Below, one piece after another: positions 42,230-57,195 of a DNA stretch of 64,000 bases. The notes below the pieces were generated by a model, which was not told the origin of the DNA, did not search any database, and saw nothing but the letters and a program-made list of their open reading frames with translations. Origin of the DNA: Urechis unicinctus (lineage: Eukaryota > Annelida > Polychaeta > Xenopneusta > Urechidae). The position numbers and the translations under genes were made by a program. The stretch lies in assembly GCA_034190875.2 (NCBI GenBank), contig CM067344.1:25695936-25759935 (forward strand), written 5' to 3'. Position 1 is the first letter of the stretch. Every line of letters starts with the position of its first letter.

Positions 42230-43354
42230 AATTTATAAAGGCATATGTTAGGCAAGCTGGATACAATCATCGCCTAGTATATGCGCGACAATCAATCATA
42301 TGTCGACGAGCATGAAAAGTACCTGAATGAGATGCAAAGCCAAGCCAAAGTGAGATTTTAAGCTTTCCATTATCCAGGACCACTTCTTAGATGTTTCCAT
42401 TGACAGCAGGTTGTGGAGAGAGCTAGAGTGTAGCTACCATCTATTAAAGTGAGATTGCAAAATCGTGACGAATAAAGCTACATATAGCAGCTTTTTCTAT
42501 TAAAATAAGTATATAGTGTGATTGAATAAATACAGCACATGTTAGATGGAATTAAACCTCTCAGATCTACTGTTCTACCCCCAGAACATTATTTGCAGTT
42601 CGGTAGTAGTCTAATGATGCCCATCTGATGCCCTGATGTAGAACCACAATATATCAAATTAAACCATTATAACCCTTCGAGTTCGCTATTTCGCTCGCTT
42701 CAATACGAAAATGTAGCTTTTCTTACTAACATGGATTAGTGTCAGGTGTTATGAAGTAGACACGCCGTGTGTTTGTTCGCGCATATGAATTAAATTAATG
42801 GGGCCTTTGTACTACTGTCGCTGGTACAAGTTGTGACATAAAAAAGGATGTTAGTGAATTATAAGCTGATCGGTGGTACGTTAATCACAATCTATTAGTA
42901 GCTAGCTTTTTATAGGACAATAAATCAGGTCATACATAGCTGCGCAGTAATTAACATCCGGCGGCGCCAGGCTTGTAAGCGTATTTATCCCGCCAGAGTG
43001 CATAATTGGCAGTGCGCTCTTATAAATCAGGCTTGATCGATGAAGTCACTATCTTTATATAATCATCTGGATATTGTTCACATTGAGTTCTGGATTGCCG
43101 TGAAAGAAACATTTCGCTTCACCTAGAGGCTTTATGATCCATCCGATGCACGGTGCTGTACCTTCAGATTGCCACTATGCTTCACTATAATGCATTTAGG
43201 CCGAGGTTTTGTGTGTACATATTCCTGCATAATCTGTGCAGGATTGTTGGTGAATTTACCTTACCTAATGAGTTCAAAGCGACCGTGCACCGTTTCACCT
43301 TTTTATTTCTTGACATTTAAAAATACTATCTGTTGCTGTAGACTATATGAACCG
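42230..43354. other. AT-rich stretch with short duplicated motifs
   Basis: TTCTACCCCCAGAACATTAT at 42,572 is a near-copy of the island inside the TA mosaic at 41,917. CGAATAAAGCTA at 42,470 recurs inside both 776-bp copies (36,029 and 36,805). No gene is seen. Confidence 0.5.
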
Positions 43355-43473
43355 CCATTGGAAGTAATGGAGTCGCGGTTCCATTGGAAGTAATGGAGTC
43401 GTGGTTTCATTGGAAATAATGGAGTCGTGGTTCCATTGGAATTAACGGAGTTGCGGTTCTAATGGTAGTAACA
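43355..43473 (+). repeat. 26-bp minisatellite, about 4.5 copies
   Basis: The unit CCATTGGAAGTAATGGAGTCG followed by YGGTT starts at 43,355, 43,381, 43,407, 43,433 and, decayed, 43,459. The last copies carry substitutions. The period is not a multiple of three, which argues against coding use of the frame entering it from 43,169. Confidence 0.95.
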
Positions 43474-43689
43474 ATATGCTATATTATGAGAAAGTAGTTT
43501 ATTTGAAGCGTTGGCCCATAGCTATATAACCACCCACTGTTATGCCCTGTTTATTAATTTGACATTCTTACACTGCATTTGCTTCACAGAATCGATAAAG
43601 TAACTGCTTTCGATCCGTTGTAAAGTGCATACACGGTATTGGGTGAAAGTAAAGGGGACTGAAAAAATGATCGCATTTAACAATTACAC
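43474..43689. other. AT-rich stretch, no feature seen
   Basis: Short spacer between the minisatellite and the next A/B block. Confidence 0.4.
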
Positions 43690-43980
43690 ATAACACACCA
43701 GTAACCAGTCGATGCCCCCCTCATTACGTGACTTGCATTATGCTATTCATCTAGCATAGAGCTAGAATATAAATATGGAAGACGAACATTACTGGTATCC
43801 AGAATGCATCACCAGCCGATGAGGCTGCCAGGTAAATTAACGATGTAATCAATTATACTTTTCGCTAGTGCGCCACGGAGGGATATGCATGTATTATTAC
43901 ACCTATCCATCTTATACACAATTACCTTGCTAGAACGGTTGGCTCTTTCAAATATGATTCCGGCCAAAAGTAATGTATCA
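43690..43980 (+). repeat. A/B collinear block (partner 24,630-24,830)
   Basis: See the partner for anchors. It marks the end part of unit B. Confidence 0.75.
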
Positions 43981-44182
43981 AACAGATGTATTCATATATT
44001 GCTTACGACATGTTCAAATTGTATTGTATACTACTTTATATTCCAGTGTTCCTCTATTTGACACTCCAATTTGTTTATTAAAAAATCCAATTAAGATGAT
44101 TCAGGACACAAGAGGACATGGGGGAATTCAGGGAGAATGTCTAACGATCCGCTACTCAACGTGGTAAAGGTGAGGTCATTAT

Positions 44183-44848
44183 TCAAAATATATCGCTTCT
44201 CTGCCCATCCATTTCTTCTTCTTCATCAGTAAAAACGGATGTGATACAGAACTTCTCTCGATATGCTTCAGTATATCTACAAGACGTAATATGAGTAAAA
44301 ACCATGTGCAATAATGCGTTAAACAGGAGCCGAACAGCCCAGTTATCCTGATATACAAACCTAATCATGTGTGGATTCATTGAACAAGAAACTGACTCAT
44401 AAACGTAATGTGTTGCAGGGCCAGTTCTTCTAGAGTATTAGAATAAAGGTGATTTAAGGTCAGTTAGTTTTGTTTGAATTGTGACCAATAATTTGGTCAT
44501 TTCAGTTATCCATGTTGGCCGTCACGCCACGATAAATATATGCCGAAATAAATCTCCTAATTGTTGTGTTTAGCGCAAAATGTAAAGCCTTCAGTTGAAT
44601 ATTGTATGGTTACGTTACAACGATGATCGTGTCATTCGAGACATCAGGTACGTATGTCATACTTTGAACCACTCTTGATCGGCATGGTGGTCTGGCAGGG
44701 GTATGCAGTGCAGGATTATGTAGACGTGGAGCAAAATCAACAGGGACCGTATTCACAAAGATTCCTGAATGATTCTTCGATTGTCGATCGCACCCATAAA
44801 ACAATAACTTGGCGGTCGCAGCTAACTCCGCCAGCTCAATGTTGGTAA
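44183..44848 (-). pseudogene. Possible second copy of the eroded relic
   Basis: The minus-strand frames 44,380-44,183 and 44,804-44,610 occupy positions similar to the two frames at 40,909-41,526, about 3.25 kb upstream. CAGGTAC at 44,647 lines up with CAGGTAC at 41,355, and the acidic frame ends correspond. The 44,650-44,850 part is GC-richer than average. Nothing identifies a product. Confidence 0.2.
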
Positions 44849-45605
44849 GCAGTCAAAAAGTTTAATGGCAATCATTTCACACATATACAATCGCGATCAC
44901 AATTTGTTTTTTACGAGAATAAATATTATTAAGCGTTCATAAGACAGTCATAAGATTATTCTAAAATGGTGTGTAAAATAGTCTACGGCTGTTAAAATTG
45001 ACTTTAAAATTAAGGCAAATTCCTAATATAGTTGCTGGATTGATATTGTAATATATAGTATATGCATTCACATATGCACAGGCTTATAAACTTAGATAAT
45101 ATGTTTAGAACAATAACATAAACTTATAAGCCGCAATATAGACGAATGAATAACGTAGCAGTATTCTGCGATAAAACAATATTGTTTCTGACGAAAATGT
45201 TGTGCCGTTAGACCGACTATTGTATGCCGGCGGAATAATTGATGAAGTGGGTGTTAATTCCAGTTCTTGTCATTTATCTCATGTTCTTGGTTGCGTGTTG
45301 CGCTTGCGTCAAAGCAAGAATTCGGTCTATCAACATTGTGACAGTGTCTTGGACTAGATTATATCAGGCAGGTGCGATGTGTCGTGCAAATTTGAAATTC
45401 GCTCAATTTTGTGACATACTGTGATTATACTGCATTTGATATCCAGAAGCGAGTTTGAACTATCATATTTCCATATCCGTCATCTGACGCAGGTCAAATA
45501 CGGAACATTCAAGTAGTTCCTTGTGCCCCCGAAACAATCCTTTAAAATATATGCAGAATTTTTCCGAGTGTAATAGACATATTAATACTATCGTTGTATC
45601 ACATG
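44849..45605. other. AT-rich end of unit B, no feature seen
   Basis: No gene or repeat. Short frames at 45,239-45,424 and 45,521-45,781 plus run into unit C and are not conserved in the A copy. Confidence 0.45.
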
Positions 45606-46740
45606 CTGAAACATTCACTTCGACATTTGTCAAGCACTGCATAGCATTGGATGGAAAACTTTTGCTGATAAAATGCACAAATGATATCAAATGCCCATAC
45701 GCCATCTGTGACAATTTGAGGAGTCACACTTGTATCGAGTTGATCACATTCCATATATCTATCCCTGCACATCATCCATAAGAAATCCAAACCGTGTACT
45801 GCAGGCTAGAACGTGTACCATAACGCATTCGATTCACGTCCTACTCAATTTTACACAAAGGTTGGGTAGCCTTTGGACGCTTGATAAATGGCCCAATTTC
45901 CATAGCAAAAGCTTGGATAGTCATGGCCATTGTTGAATGGCTTGGCCGATTAAATAAGTCTCAACGAAACTGACTTTTCATTTATTCATTGAAACTTATT
46001 TATACCGTATTTAAAGCCATTATTTGAATGATCAATGACAACAGCTTCATCGTGTTACATTATTCTCAGCATTGGGTTGATATAATTGATCCTTGATGTG
46101 TATATTACATATACGACCCACTTCAGTCGCCTGGGAAGAGAGCTATTGAAATTGTCTAATTGTGTATAATTTCATAATGACATCTTGCGTAGCATGCTGC
46201 TATCCTCTAGAGGGAAAAGTAATAATGAAAAACACAGCGTCAGATGAGCGGATGGGTTTTTGCAGCCGTTGCTGCCCTTTGAAGTAAACGGATGGGGCAT
46301 AACTAATTCATCATATCATCATGGGTACCCTTTGACATTTGCCGCAAAAATGATACTACACGAACACGCGCATAGACCGTTTGGATCATATCGAATTTAA
46401 TTCGATTAATAAAGCATAACAAACAATTAATTAAGTCCACGCTTAAATTAGTTAAGTGGTTGCATCTTTATGCTGTACCATCTTTGTGCATCTGCCGATA
46501 GGGGGCTTAGATAGGGCAATGACTAGATAAAAGGCTAGTGGTCTGTACGATACAACTTAGGAATATACCAGAATATATAAATGACATTGTTCCCTGTGTG
46601 TATATTATAAACCAACACGTTGCAGGCGACCAATCGCAGCATGTTCCTTCTCGACAACACAAGTCACGCTGCTGGGAGGAACAAATGATACTAGACGTTA
46701 AACGAGTTGAGAGATATATAGCACCTCATAATGGTAACAT
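45606..46740 (+). repeat. Unit C copy of the three-way block
   Basis: This copy is closest to unit A (1-340 against 45,606-45,940) and clearly related to B (45,822-46,022 against 26,132-26,342). See the A entry for anchors. Confidence 0.8.
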
Positions 46741-47290
46741 GGACATGATGTGCATTGACAAATTACTGTAAAACAAGTTTTCAGTTAGTAGTATTTCATA
46801 TACCCCCATTAGCATACCACAACTGTAATGTATGTGGTTGACGTAGCATTGTCTTTGAGACCAAAAAGGGAATGACAATAACTCTTCCTTTGAAGGAGAA
46901 TCACATTACGAGATAAGAGAGAAAGAACCTATCTCTCTATCTCTACTGAAACAACAATAGGATATTTGATAAGTGGCTTTGTTAGAAGTAGCTCAACTCA
47001 CTGACTACATTTACATGTATATTGCAATAGTAGCGATACTACGCTCACGATGTACAATCGATGACCACTTTGAGTTGATATACAATGCTTAACATTTGTT
47101 TGATTGTATATGTTGCACCTATTGTATTGTTGCCCTATTGCGCCAATTTACACAGGTTTTTGTAATCACCGTCTCATAAAAATCACAAGTTCCTGTATGT
47201 GAAATGCCATAACTGTATTTATTGCGAGCAGTCGCATTGATTCAAACAAAGTGAGTGGCCCTTTCATGGCGCACACTTGCGGTAAAGGCA
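46741..47290. other. AT-rich stretch lacking the TA array of unit A
   Basis: It is in the position of A 0.9-2.2 kb but contains no long TA run. A short CTATCTCTCTATCTCT stretch is at 46,930. No gene is seen. Confidence 0.5.
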
Positions 47291-47294
47291 ATAA

Positions 47295-47362
47295 ATGAAT
47301 AAATCGCTGTCGGGAGATGAAACACTGAAGACCAGGTCCCTAGGTTCGAGATTTATTTCGGT
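47295..47362 (+). pseudogene. tRNA-Phe(GAA)-like relic
   Basis: The order GTCGGGAGA, ACTGAAGA, AGGTCCCT-GGTTCGA and TTTCGG (47,309-47,361) follows the D-loop, anticodon loop (CTGAAGA, anticodon GAA), variable/T-arm and 3' end of eukaryotic tRNA-Phe with correct spacing. AATAAAT (47,298-47,304) can pair with ATTTATT (47,351-47,357). The anticodon stem and T stem are no longer paired, so it is not a working tRNA. It is either a tRNA pseudogene or the head of an old tRNA-Phe-derived SINE. I could not place its 3' body. Confidence 0.55.
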
Positions 47363-47669
47363 CCATCTTGGCACATCATTGCTAATGTTTAAAGCAGCCA
47401 CACCATTAGGCTTTCATGATAAATTGTAATGTCATCGTTAATGGTTGATAGTAAATGACCGTTATCAGCAGAGGAAGACGCAATAATACTAACTAGAAAA
47501 CAGGTAGGCTCTTGCTAGCAGGAAGATTAACAGACAAATAAACTAATAGCACATCGTCCTACATGGACAACGAAAGCAACACCTTTGTTTGCACAATGCA
47601 GCTAATTATGTGACTGCTGTTGTCAACTCTAATTACGGCGGACATAATAAATAGCACTGACAGCCTGCC

Positions 47670-48160
47670 CATTGAACTATTTTGAAGAAGCAAAGTTGGA
47701 AACAAGAGAAACACTCACTAAGCACTCGAGAGAATTATTCCACTTGACTGAACGTGCATAAAGCATAACGCACGCCCGGATTGCAATTTACAAATGGATT
47801 GCCATACATGTCTCTTTGATTAGACCGATTCCCCGAGGACAATAAATCTACTTCGTTGCTGCAATTACTAGTTACATGCCCAGCAGGTCCGCAGTTATTT
47901 AGACTACATGGCTTTATAGCGTAGTTTATAGCAACAGAAAAAGCTATTTTTATATGCAACACGTTATGGCAAACACTGGAACTTGGAAAGACTATTTGAA
48001 ACAATCTCACTGCACAATATAGAGAAAGGCTCTCATTTCATCATTGCCACATTGAAAGGTTAAATCAAGCTTCCATACTCCCCTCATCTATTGCTTTGAG
48101 CTACAGGGGCCGATGGATATCGAATCGATCGAAGCAATTGGATGTAAAAACGTGTCCGAT
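47670..48160 (+). repeat. Second duplicated block, unit C copy
   Basis: A strong match to 2,226-2,841, lacking about 125 nt net. The 91-codon minus frame 47,735-48,010 spans it but is broken in the A copy, so it is not a conserved gene. Confidence 0.85.
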
Positions 48161-50749
48161 AGATGGATTTTGTTATTGCGCATAAGGCTTCAATCTATCC
48201 GCCCGGAAGTGGTAAGTATTCGAGGGTTATAAAGAAACGTGCCGATTTATTCCAGCTCTACATTGGAAATCTTGCATATCTATAAGTGTAATTACATCAT
48301 GCCTTTTCGGAATTAATCGAAATAGGAGGTTTGTTTTGCAGAGGAATGCTCTTTTAAATTTTGCCTCTTTACATAGTCAGCAAGATAACGGTTTTGTTCC
48401 TCTGGCATTTTTGGCTACCGGTATAAACCACACCGATTTTAACAATTACGCTCTGGGCAATATACGAGGTTTATTTATCTAGCTGTATTTATGAGCGACG
48501 CGAGATTTACAAAGTGGTTGATGCTTTGGTTTTGCCCGATCAGCTAGCTCAGCCAGTTTTGGCTGGATCCCCACAAAGCAGTTTTTTGGCACCCATGTAA
48601 ATTAATCTAATAAAGCTTGTCGAAGTCAAATATTGCATCTAAATACAATGCGAATTACTTATTGACCGGAATTAATCTCAGTGTTACACCCCAATATATG
48701 CCCCAAAGATACTATTTGCAAAAGTGTTATTGTGGCTATGGGAGTAATTAGTATCCAGTTGTCCCAAATGTTGGTTGCCTGGCAAGAGCTGAATTGCAAT
48801 CTGCATAGTCTGTTACCCTTTATCTTAGATTTGGACATAGATAACTTTTACGTTATGCAAATGAATACCCTCCGGTGCTTTATAGCTTAGGTGGGGCGTA
48901 TTATTCTAGATTTGCCTTCTTAAAAAACCACCACTACAGTATTGCGCCCTCTGTCTTTTCTGCCTAACAGTTTATGTATTCATAGCAATGATTAGGGTCA
49001 ATTGGCAACTACTGTTGACGCAGGAAACTGCTTTCGATGTTTAATCACTGTCATGTAAGATATGTGTCCTAGGTAGCAACGCAAACGTTACGAGCGCAAC
49101 TAGGTCAATTGAATGAGAGATCAATACAACCCTTCCTAGGTGTGTATTTTCAAATTACTGGTCAGTTCGCGAAGAAATGTAGGCAACAAGAGTGAATATA
49201 GGCCAGCTTTATTTCACCCCCAAAATTTAAATACACACCAAGTTCTCTATGTCAATTCGCGAAAGCTTGAGATCGGGTACCGCGCGCCCGTGATCAAAAC
49301 GGCGTTCAGATTACAGCGTCCGCGATGTAAACGACCACAAGCCCATATTAGCCCCTGACCGATGACGTACTGAGAATTGGGTGCATATTTCAAATTCGCT
49401 ACGAGGCATAAAAGACAACAACTTCTAAACAAATCGACGTATATTCAAATACAGTCTAGAATTCTTGCATTAATAACGATAGATTCAAGTATAATGACGC
49501 AACAGTTTCCTCTAAGACCGCTAAACAATATATGTACCTGCACTGAGTCAATGCGTCCTTCATCTTAAATGTATTATTACACCAATGCGTCCTTCATCTT
49601 AAATGTATTATTATTCCGCAGTGTCTATGACCCCCTCCTCTTCATAGAAGTGTTGCTTGCTTCATGACGTTTCAACATCATCGGCCGTATTTATTCATGA
49701 GCTTGGGGGATGGGTCGTCGCATTGTACACTATCGCCTTGCATGCTTCCAATGTATCGGGGATTCGCCAGTTAATATCTATTTGTTCCAAATGAGAAACC
49801 TGGAAAAAGTGTGCGTTAAATGCGCTGTCTAAGCGCGATAGTCAGTTGAAGGATCATCAACAATCTTTGATGTGGATCGGTATATAAGGCAGCAAGACGC
49901 GATATTATGTTATTTTACAAAAGTTATATGTTACATATGTAGCTAATCTAGACTGATAGAATGATTTGTATCGCTATTGTGCTGAGTCATGGTGACGAAT
50001 CCATTTTGCTAGATTGACAAGCTTTACTAGTCTATTGGATTCAACAAAGACTGCGACCCACGATAATCGTTTTATCATAACTTTACGAGTGCGAAAATTG
50101 ATGGAACGATGTCAGCTGATTGCAAACCGCATGCCAATGACGCGCTGCTAGTGTATCAGTCAATTTGCGGATGCATCAAGGTGATAAACATGGTATTGAT
50201 TTTTCTACGTTAGCTTTACCAACCAATCGTTCAAAATAAATTGGGCGCTCGGCTGATCCAAAGTGTATTAAGAGAATTCTGCTCTGGGTCAAAAAGCAAA
50301 TCTCGAGGCTGGTTGTCGAGTTTATATATAAGAGATATATATTTTATAGGCAAATGCTTTTTAACCTAATCAAAACGCATATAGATCAGGCAAATGAAAA
50401 TTTTGAATACCAATGGGCGATTCTACTCTAGATGACGTGTGAGGGGAAAAGGGATTAAGGTGACATAATTGATCAGTCATTTATATCCAGCAAATAATGC
50501 AATGCAGCTGCAATAACGGCTAACATCGTGCTCGTAATGACCAGACGGACGTTCACTACTCTCTCACAGGTAGTTTTAATCAAACTTCATCGGGCACTTG
50601 TAAGGCCCAACTCAGAATATACAATTCAGGCGTGGCAACCCTTTCTTCAATATGACATAGATATATTACAACGAGGTATAAGGAGTGCTACATGACAAGT
50701 AACCACTATGTCTGAGTAAGATAACGCTTGTTACGACTGACAACTGTTA
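48161..50749. other. Unit C interior, 34-bp tandem repeat, no gene seen
   Basis: A 34-bp unit (CAATGCGTCCTTCATCTT...) occurs twice at 49,549-49,616. A GC-richer patch (TACCGCGCGCCCGTG, CGTCCGCGATG) lies at 49,270-49,330 under overlapping frames on both strands. A weak echo of the A/B 8.4/28.3 block is at 48,338. Confidence 0.5.
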
Positions 50750-52544
<1,795 letters not shown>

Positions 52545-52680
52545 TCCACTTTGTTGCCTTTAGGTGGGCCAGTCCAGGTCCTATAATTTTAAGAATGCCT
52601 CCGCTCACTCCATCCATCTTACTACACATACCATTTGAATAATTCAGGGAACAACACCAGTTTAGTAATGGCAGTATATG
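52545..52680 (+). repeat. Unit C internal duplicate (partner 58,615-58,745)
   Basis: GGGCCAGTCCAGGTCCTA-AATT, GAAT, GCTCACTCCATCCATCTTACT and GAATAATTCAGG followed by CAAC align with 58,628-58,720. In both copies the minus strand is open and reads DGVS..I..I..P..A, which could mean that an old coding segment was duplicated. A further trace (GCTGACACCATCC) is at 56,602. Confidence 0.55.
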
Positions 52681-55600
52681 GCATCGCGAGAGCAAAAACG
52701 TCACTTTCTGCGAATGGTTTGATGTAATCATTGGTAATCCTCACATAAATAATCACCGTTTACATAGAATTGGGACCATGCGTTTGGAGGCCGAAAGGCA
52801 CTATGACACTAACCGCCGGCTTAACATTCAACGCACTTAATTTCAAAATCGTTTTTCAAATTTAGGGACAGATTTTCATTACTTGGAACACAGCCCTTGA
52901 ACTGCAATTTGATCTTAACGGCATTACTGCCCCTGCACATATATCATCGGTATCATATACAAATACAGCGCTACAAATGCACCATGTCTGTAAAATGACA
53001 CTTAAAATACGGAATGTCGGACCAAGCGACCTTACCCTCCTGCCTCTGCCCATTTAGCGTTCAATTAACCCGCCGATAAGCAAATACTTAGAAGTGAATG
53101 TAAATTATACGACACACTGTTGGCTGGGACTTGATCATTAGGTCAATCCGGATGTCGATATGTGCAATATTCGCACAACAGTGTCGTTGATATTAAAGCT
53201 TATAGGCGTTACGTAAAATGCAATTAACCTAAATGGGCCATGGCAAACAATTTCCCTCGCTTAGCCAATGACGTGGTTTCGGGTATCAGGTATAAACTGG
53301 TAAGGTTATTTATAGAATCACTAAGCGATATTCTTGGTGTCATATACATGCATGGCCTGTTGCCTTATCTAGAATTGTCTGAATAGTTTGACCACAACAT
53401 CTCTTTGAATTCCTAGTCTGGTGGATAATTGCAATTATCGAAAAACTGTCTACAATCTCTAACAACAATCCGATTTTAACATTTCGATATCGCAAACAAA
53501 TGCAACAATTTAGCTATGCCGCATGGATAAAAAGACTCCCTCCAAACCAAGCCTAACAATTGCATCAGATAGCTATTCATCGGTTATGTCTCTTGACGGA
53601 TATCATTTTTAGGCACGACTCAGATGAGTGCTTAACAGTGAAAGGTCCATTACAACTTCAGAATTACGCAAGTTTTCCTTTTGTATTCAATTTTATCAGT
53701 ACAATGGTAAAAGTTAGTTACAGCAAATTGAACAAAGTGTAAACATTGTTAAATACGAGAGCGGTATCTTAAATCCTAGCTGTACACATTGGTATGCCAA
53801 TGCATAGGAGTTATTTTAAATCGAAGATTCGGTCGCATGCGAGAATAACATAGTAGGCTATTGTCCAATGGCATTGCCCGGTACTAAACGAATTCCATGA
53901 AGAATGGATCCTACTTGGACAGGCTTCACATAATCAGAATAGTCACAAATTTAAGGTATTATTTTAATTATTGTTGGGGTATTTGTGGCCTGTTACCTGT
54001 ACTGATGCTACAATAACATGCATGTGCGTTTAAGGCTCCGAAACCCGGCAAAAGACACCTAAATTGTTGATTTTTTATCTGAAAATACACTAACATGCAA
54101 TGCTGTGGACCCAATGTATTCTGAATTAAACGTCCAAATGAAATTTGCATAGTTATTACATTGGTTAAATAAACGTGGAAGCTAACAAATCCACCTGGAA
54201 CAGCACTCCTCGCTCTTTGTAAATATAGTATAGTCGAAACAAAGGCTGGTGAATTACGCAAAGGCTAGAGATAATACATTAGAATGAATGGTAATGGGTT
54301 AAACGTCACTCACATCAAGGTTGCCAACGACGATGGATGTGGATAACTGTAATGACTGAGCAGCTCCCATGTGTCACAAACCCTGAGAAGACTTTGCTGC
54401 AAACCCGACCTGGTCGCTATGAGGGTTCGACGCGATTCCAGCGAGCAGAGAGCTCAGTCACACCTACGGACCAATCAACAAACTATGATTTGAAACGCAA
54501 AGTGAATCGTTTATTCCGATAGTCCATTGGGCTTAAACTATAAATGTTTACATAATTCCACGCTTTTTGTGTTGTTAGTTTAACACAATGGTCGAAATAA
54601 CAAACCATAATCGACATGGCTTGAATTTCAGCTCGATTTAAGTAACGTCAATACTTGATGGGCAGTCAGCCAGTCTAGTCAATCATGAACAGGGGTCCAA
54701 TAGGACATTACCCACAAATTGCTGCTCCTGTATGTTTATCATCCATCTGTGTAATATTATAGTCGATATCCCCTAGGGTTAGGCTGATATTAACCAAGGG
54801 ATTTTTGACAATGCTATTCCATACCGTAATTCCCGCCATGACAAACTGTTTAATGCGTACGGCTGCGCATAAGATGGCACCCTAATGGTACATGAAAGCT
54901 GACAAATAGCATAATCTGACTGCCTCTACGTACACGCATAAAATGATGCACTGGAGTTTTATACCTCCCTGTGGTCCAAGTTTATAAATAAATCGATAGA
55001 TAATAGGCTTACATATAAACAGAAAGCACAGCAACTATAATTCACGACGCCACGGGCGCTTTGGTTGCGCGCATTACCATGTTGTTGTGACCACTGCCTA
55101 AGAGGTTATTCCTGGAGTACGTACCCCGTGCTTACTGTGACCGATCAGTAGGTTAAATGGATAAAGTCTAATGTTTTATCGTGTTATCTGATTTGGTTTG
55201 TCTGATTGGGCATATGCTCTCGTCATAAACTATATCACTTGAAACAGGGATGGTGCACACTATATATGTTACGAATTGATTGATCCGAGACCACAGAAAA
55301 GACATATCTCTGCATTGGAGGGAATGTGCATCTTGCGAACAAACGAATCGCAATAAATATTGTACATGAACGATGTCCAAGTGAGCAAGCTCCAGCTGCG
55401 TTTGTAAGGCGGAGCATCGTATATCAGCAGTTCGTTATTTATGCATAGGGTCGTACTGCTGTTTGCCTGTCACTATCTGCAGACCTAGCCATTTTGTAGG
55501 TTTTGTAGTAATATATGTTTAAATTAATGGTCAGCGGAAGATACAATTTTGATGAACTTAATGAACTGCATTAATGTAGCCTATTTACTTGATAATATTG

Positions 55601-56787
55601 TAAATATATTGCCAGAGGTTATCATTTTGACTGTAGCGGATCTTGAGAAACACTGATCGAGTCGAGCAATTACCCTAGCTTTCCCTCACTTTTCATAGAT
55701 GAGCTGATGTGTTTACCTTAGGATAGATTTTATTATGTGTCTATGCGGATTCTTGATGATAAAATTATTTGCAATGCCTATGATAGGCAAAATGTATGGC
55801 CAGATCAGAGGGGGTTGCATTATACAACAGTAATTTCGTCTCAATCATTTGTTTTTCTCCGCTTACATTTTTAGGGCTTTCATGAATTCAACGAGTGATA
55901 CATATCAATATCAATCTAGAGAAGCATTTACATCGGACAGAACACACATACCGATGGAAGTTTTTTTACGCGCAAATGCGTAGATTGGAGGCTTGGTTTT
56001 ATAATATCAATTTCATCGTCGATTTTTTCCCCAAATTTCCATATTTCCTCAACTATACAGAATCCAAAACTTTGATATATAGGACGAACATATTCCCCAA
56101 ACCAATCGTAAATGTGTCCGTATGGTTGTAAAATGCAATCATAGTATTTATTGAATAGGCGTACAAGCTGAAGTTTTTATCTGACAAAAATCACCTTCTT
56201 TCATGTAATCCCATCTTTATATAAGAAACACGAGTTTTCTCCGACTGAAGGCCTTTTAAACGGCTTTATTTACGCACATGAAATTTTGTCAGTATTTAGA
56301 ACTTGGCTTCGTGATAATGATTGTAACAGTATTTTAAGCATTCACAGTAAAAAAAACAGTAAATAGGCACGCTATGCACTTTGAAATATTTTAACACTGC
56401 GTCAGCTTAGCGAGTAGGCTTGTATGGAGGTGCTCGACATCACACAAATAGGCCTTGATCTTACGTATATGACCGTGGGCGTTCATCGCTTCCCTCGGCT
56501 TTGCATTGACTTGGCTAATTTTGTCATGTAAAACATATAAAGAGCAGAGCATGATACATCTATCCTAAAAATAGTGCTTGCGTTACCATGTACTCTCGCT
56601 GACACCATCCTCGTAAACTTGTGCGGCGCATTTTGTTCCCTTAACACCTACTTTACGTTATGTAAACAAGGCGCCTATTACAGTCCCGATTGCTGAATGC
56701 TAATAGGTCAAGTATTGCATTTTGTTTAGAGATAATACATTTATTGGTGTAATATTGTTACACCATATTGCTTACTCGTCCAACTTG
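52681..56787. other. AT-rich stretch, no gene seen
   Basis: About 4.1 kb with no microsatellite or clear repeat. A GGTTCGACGCG motif at 54,424 resembles a pol III B box but lacks an A box. Frames such as 53,968-54,261 minus are unrecognised. Confidence 0.4.
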
Positions 56788-57195
56788 CCATTGGAAGATA
56801 TGTCATTGACGCTTGTGCCAATCTAGTTTACCAGCTAATGTGCTTTGTCAAGCAGAATAAACACGGCTACATACGGCTTTATTGTAAATCCGGCTCAGTG
56901 GTTTATCATGCAATCCTTTGCCCTGTTAATTCCGCGGTGGTATAAAGGCGTGTTGATGAATGAACTAGTCTGAATTGTTACATCACGCAGTCGATTCAAT
57001 CTCATGCCTTTCTAATGACATCGCTGGTTAATGGCTTAAGCTTGCGTGTAGACTGCGGTTTTTATCGCTAACCTATAGGACAGTCGAGTCAGATGGTGCA
57101 CCTAAATACGTGCATATGAAATCATTCTGCATTCACCTTCTCTTGATGCATATTTAAGCAACAAAATAGTTACGATACAATACCGGAACAGCATA
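56788..57195 (+). repeat. Unit C internal duplicate (partner 59,664-60,056)
   Basis: A strong match in the same orientation. ATACGGCTT-ATTGT-AATCCGGCTCAGTG (56,870 / 59,752), TGCAATCCTTTGCC, ACATCACGCAGTCGAT (56,981 / 59,861), CAATCTCATGCCT, GACTGCGGTT and GCATATGAAATCATTCTGCATTCA (57,111 / 59,993) are all shared with few indels. Confidence 0.92.

Noticed and set aside
43355-43473. CRISPR-like 26-bp repeats
   Set aside because: Units are directly adjacent with no spacers; a minisatellite.
54400-54450. GGTTCGACGCG as a tRNA T-arm
   Set aside because: No A box or stem pairing around it.
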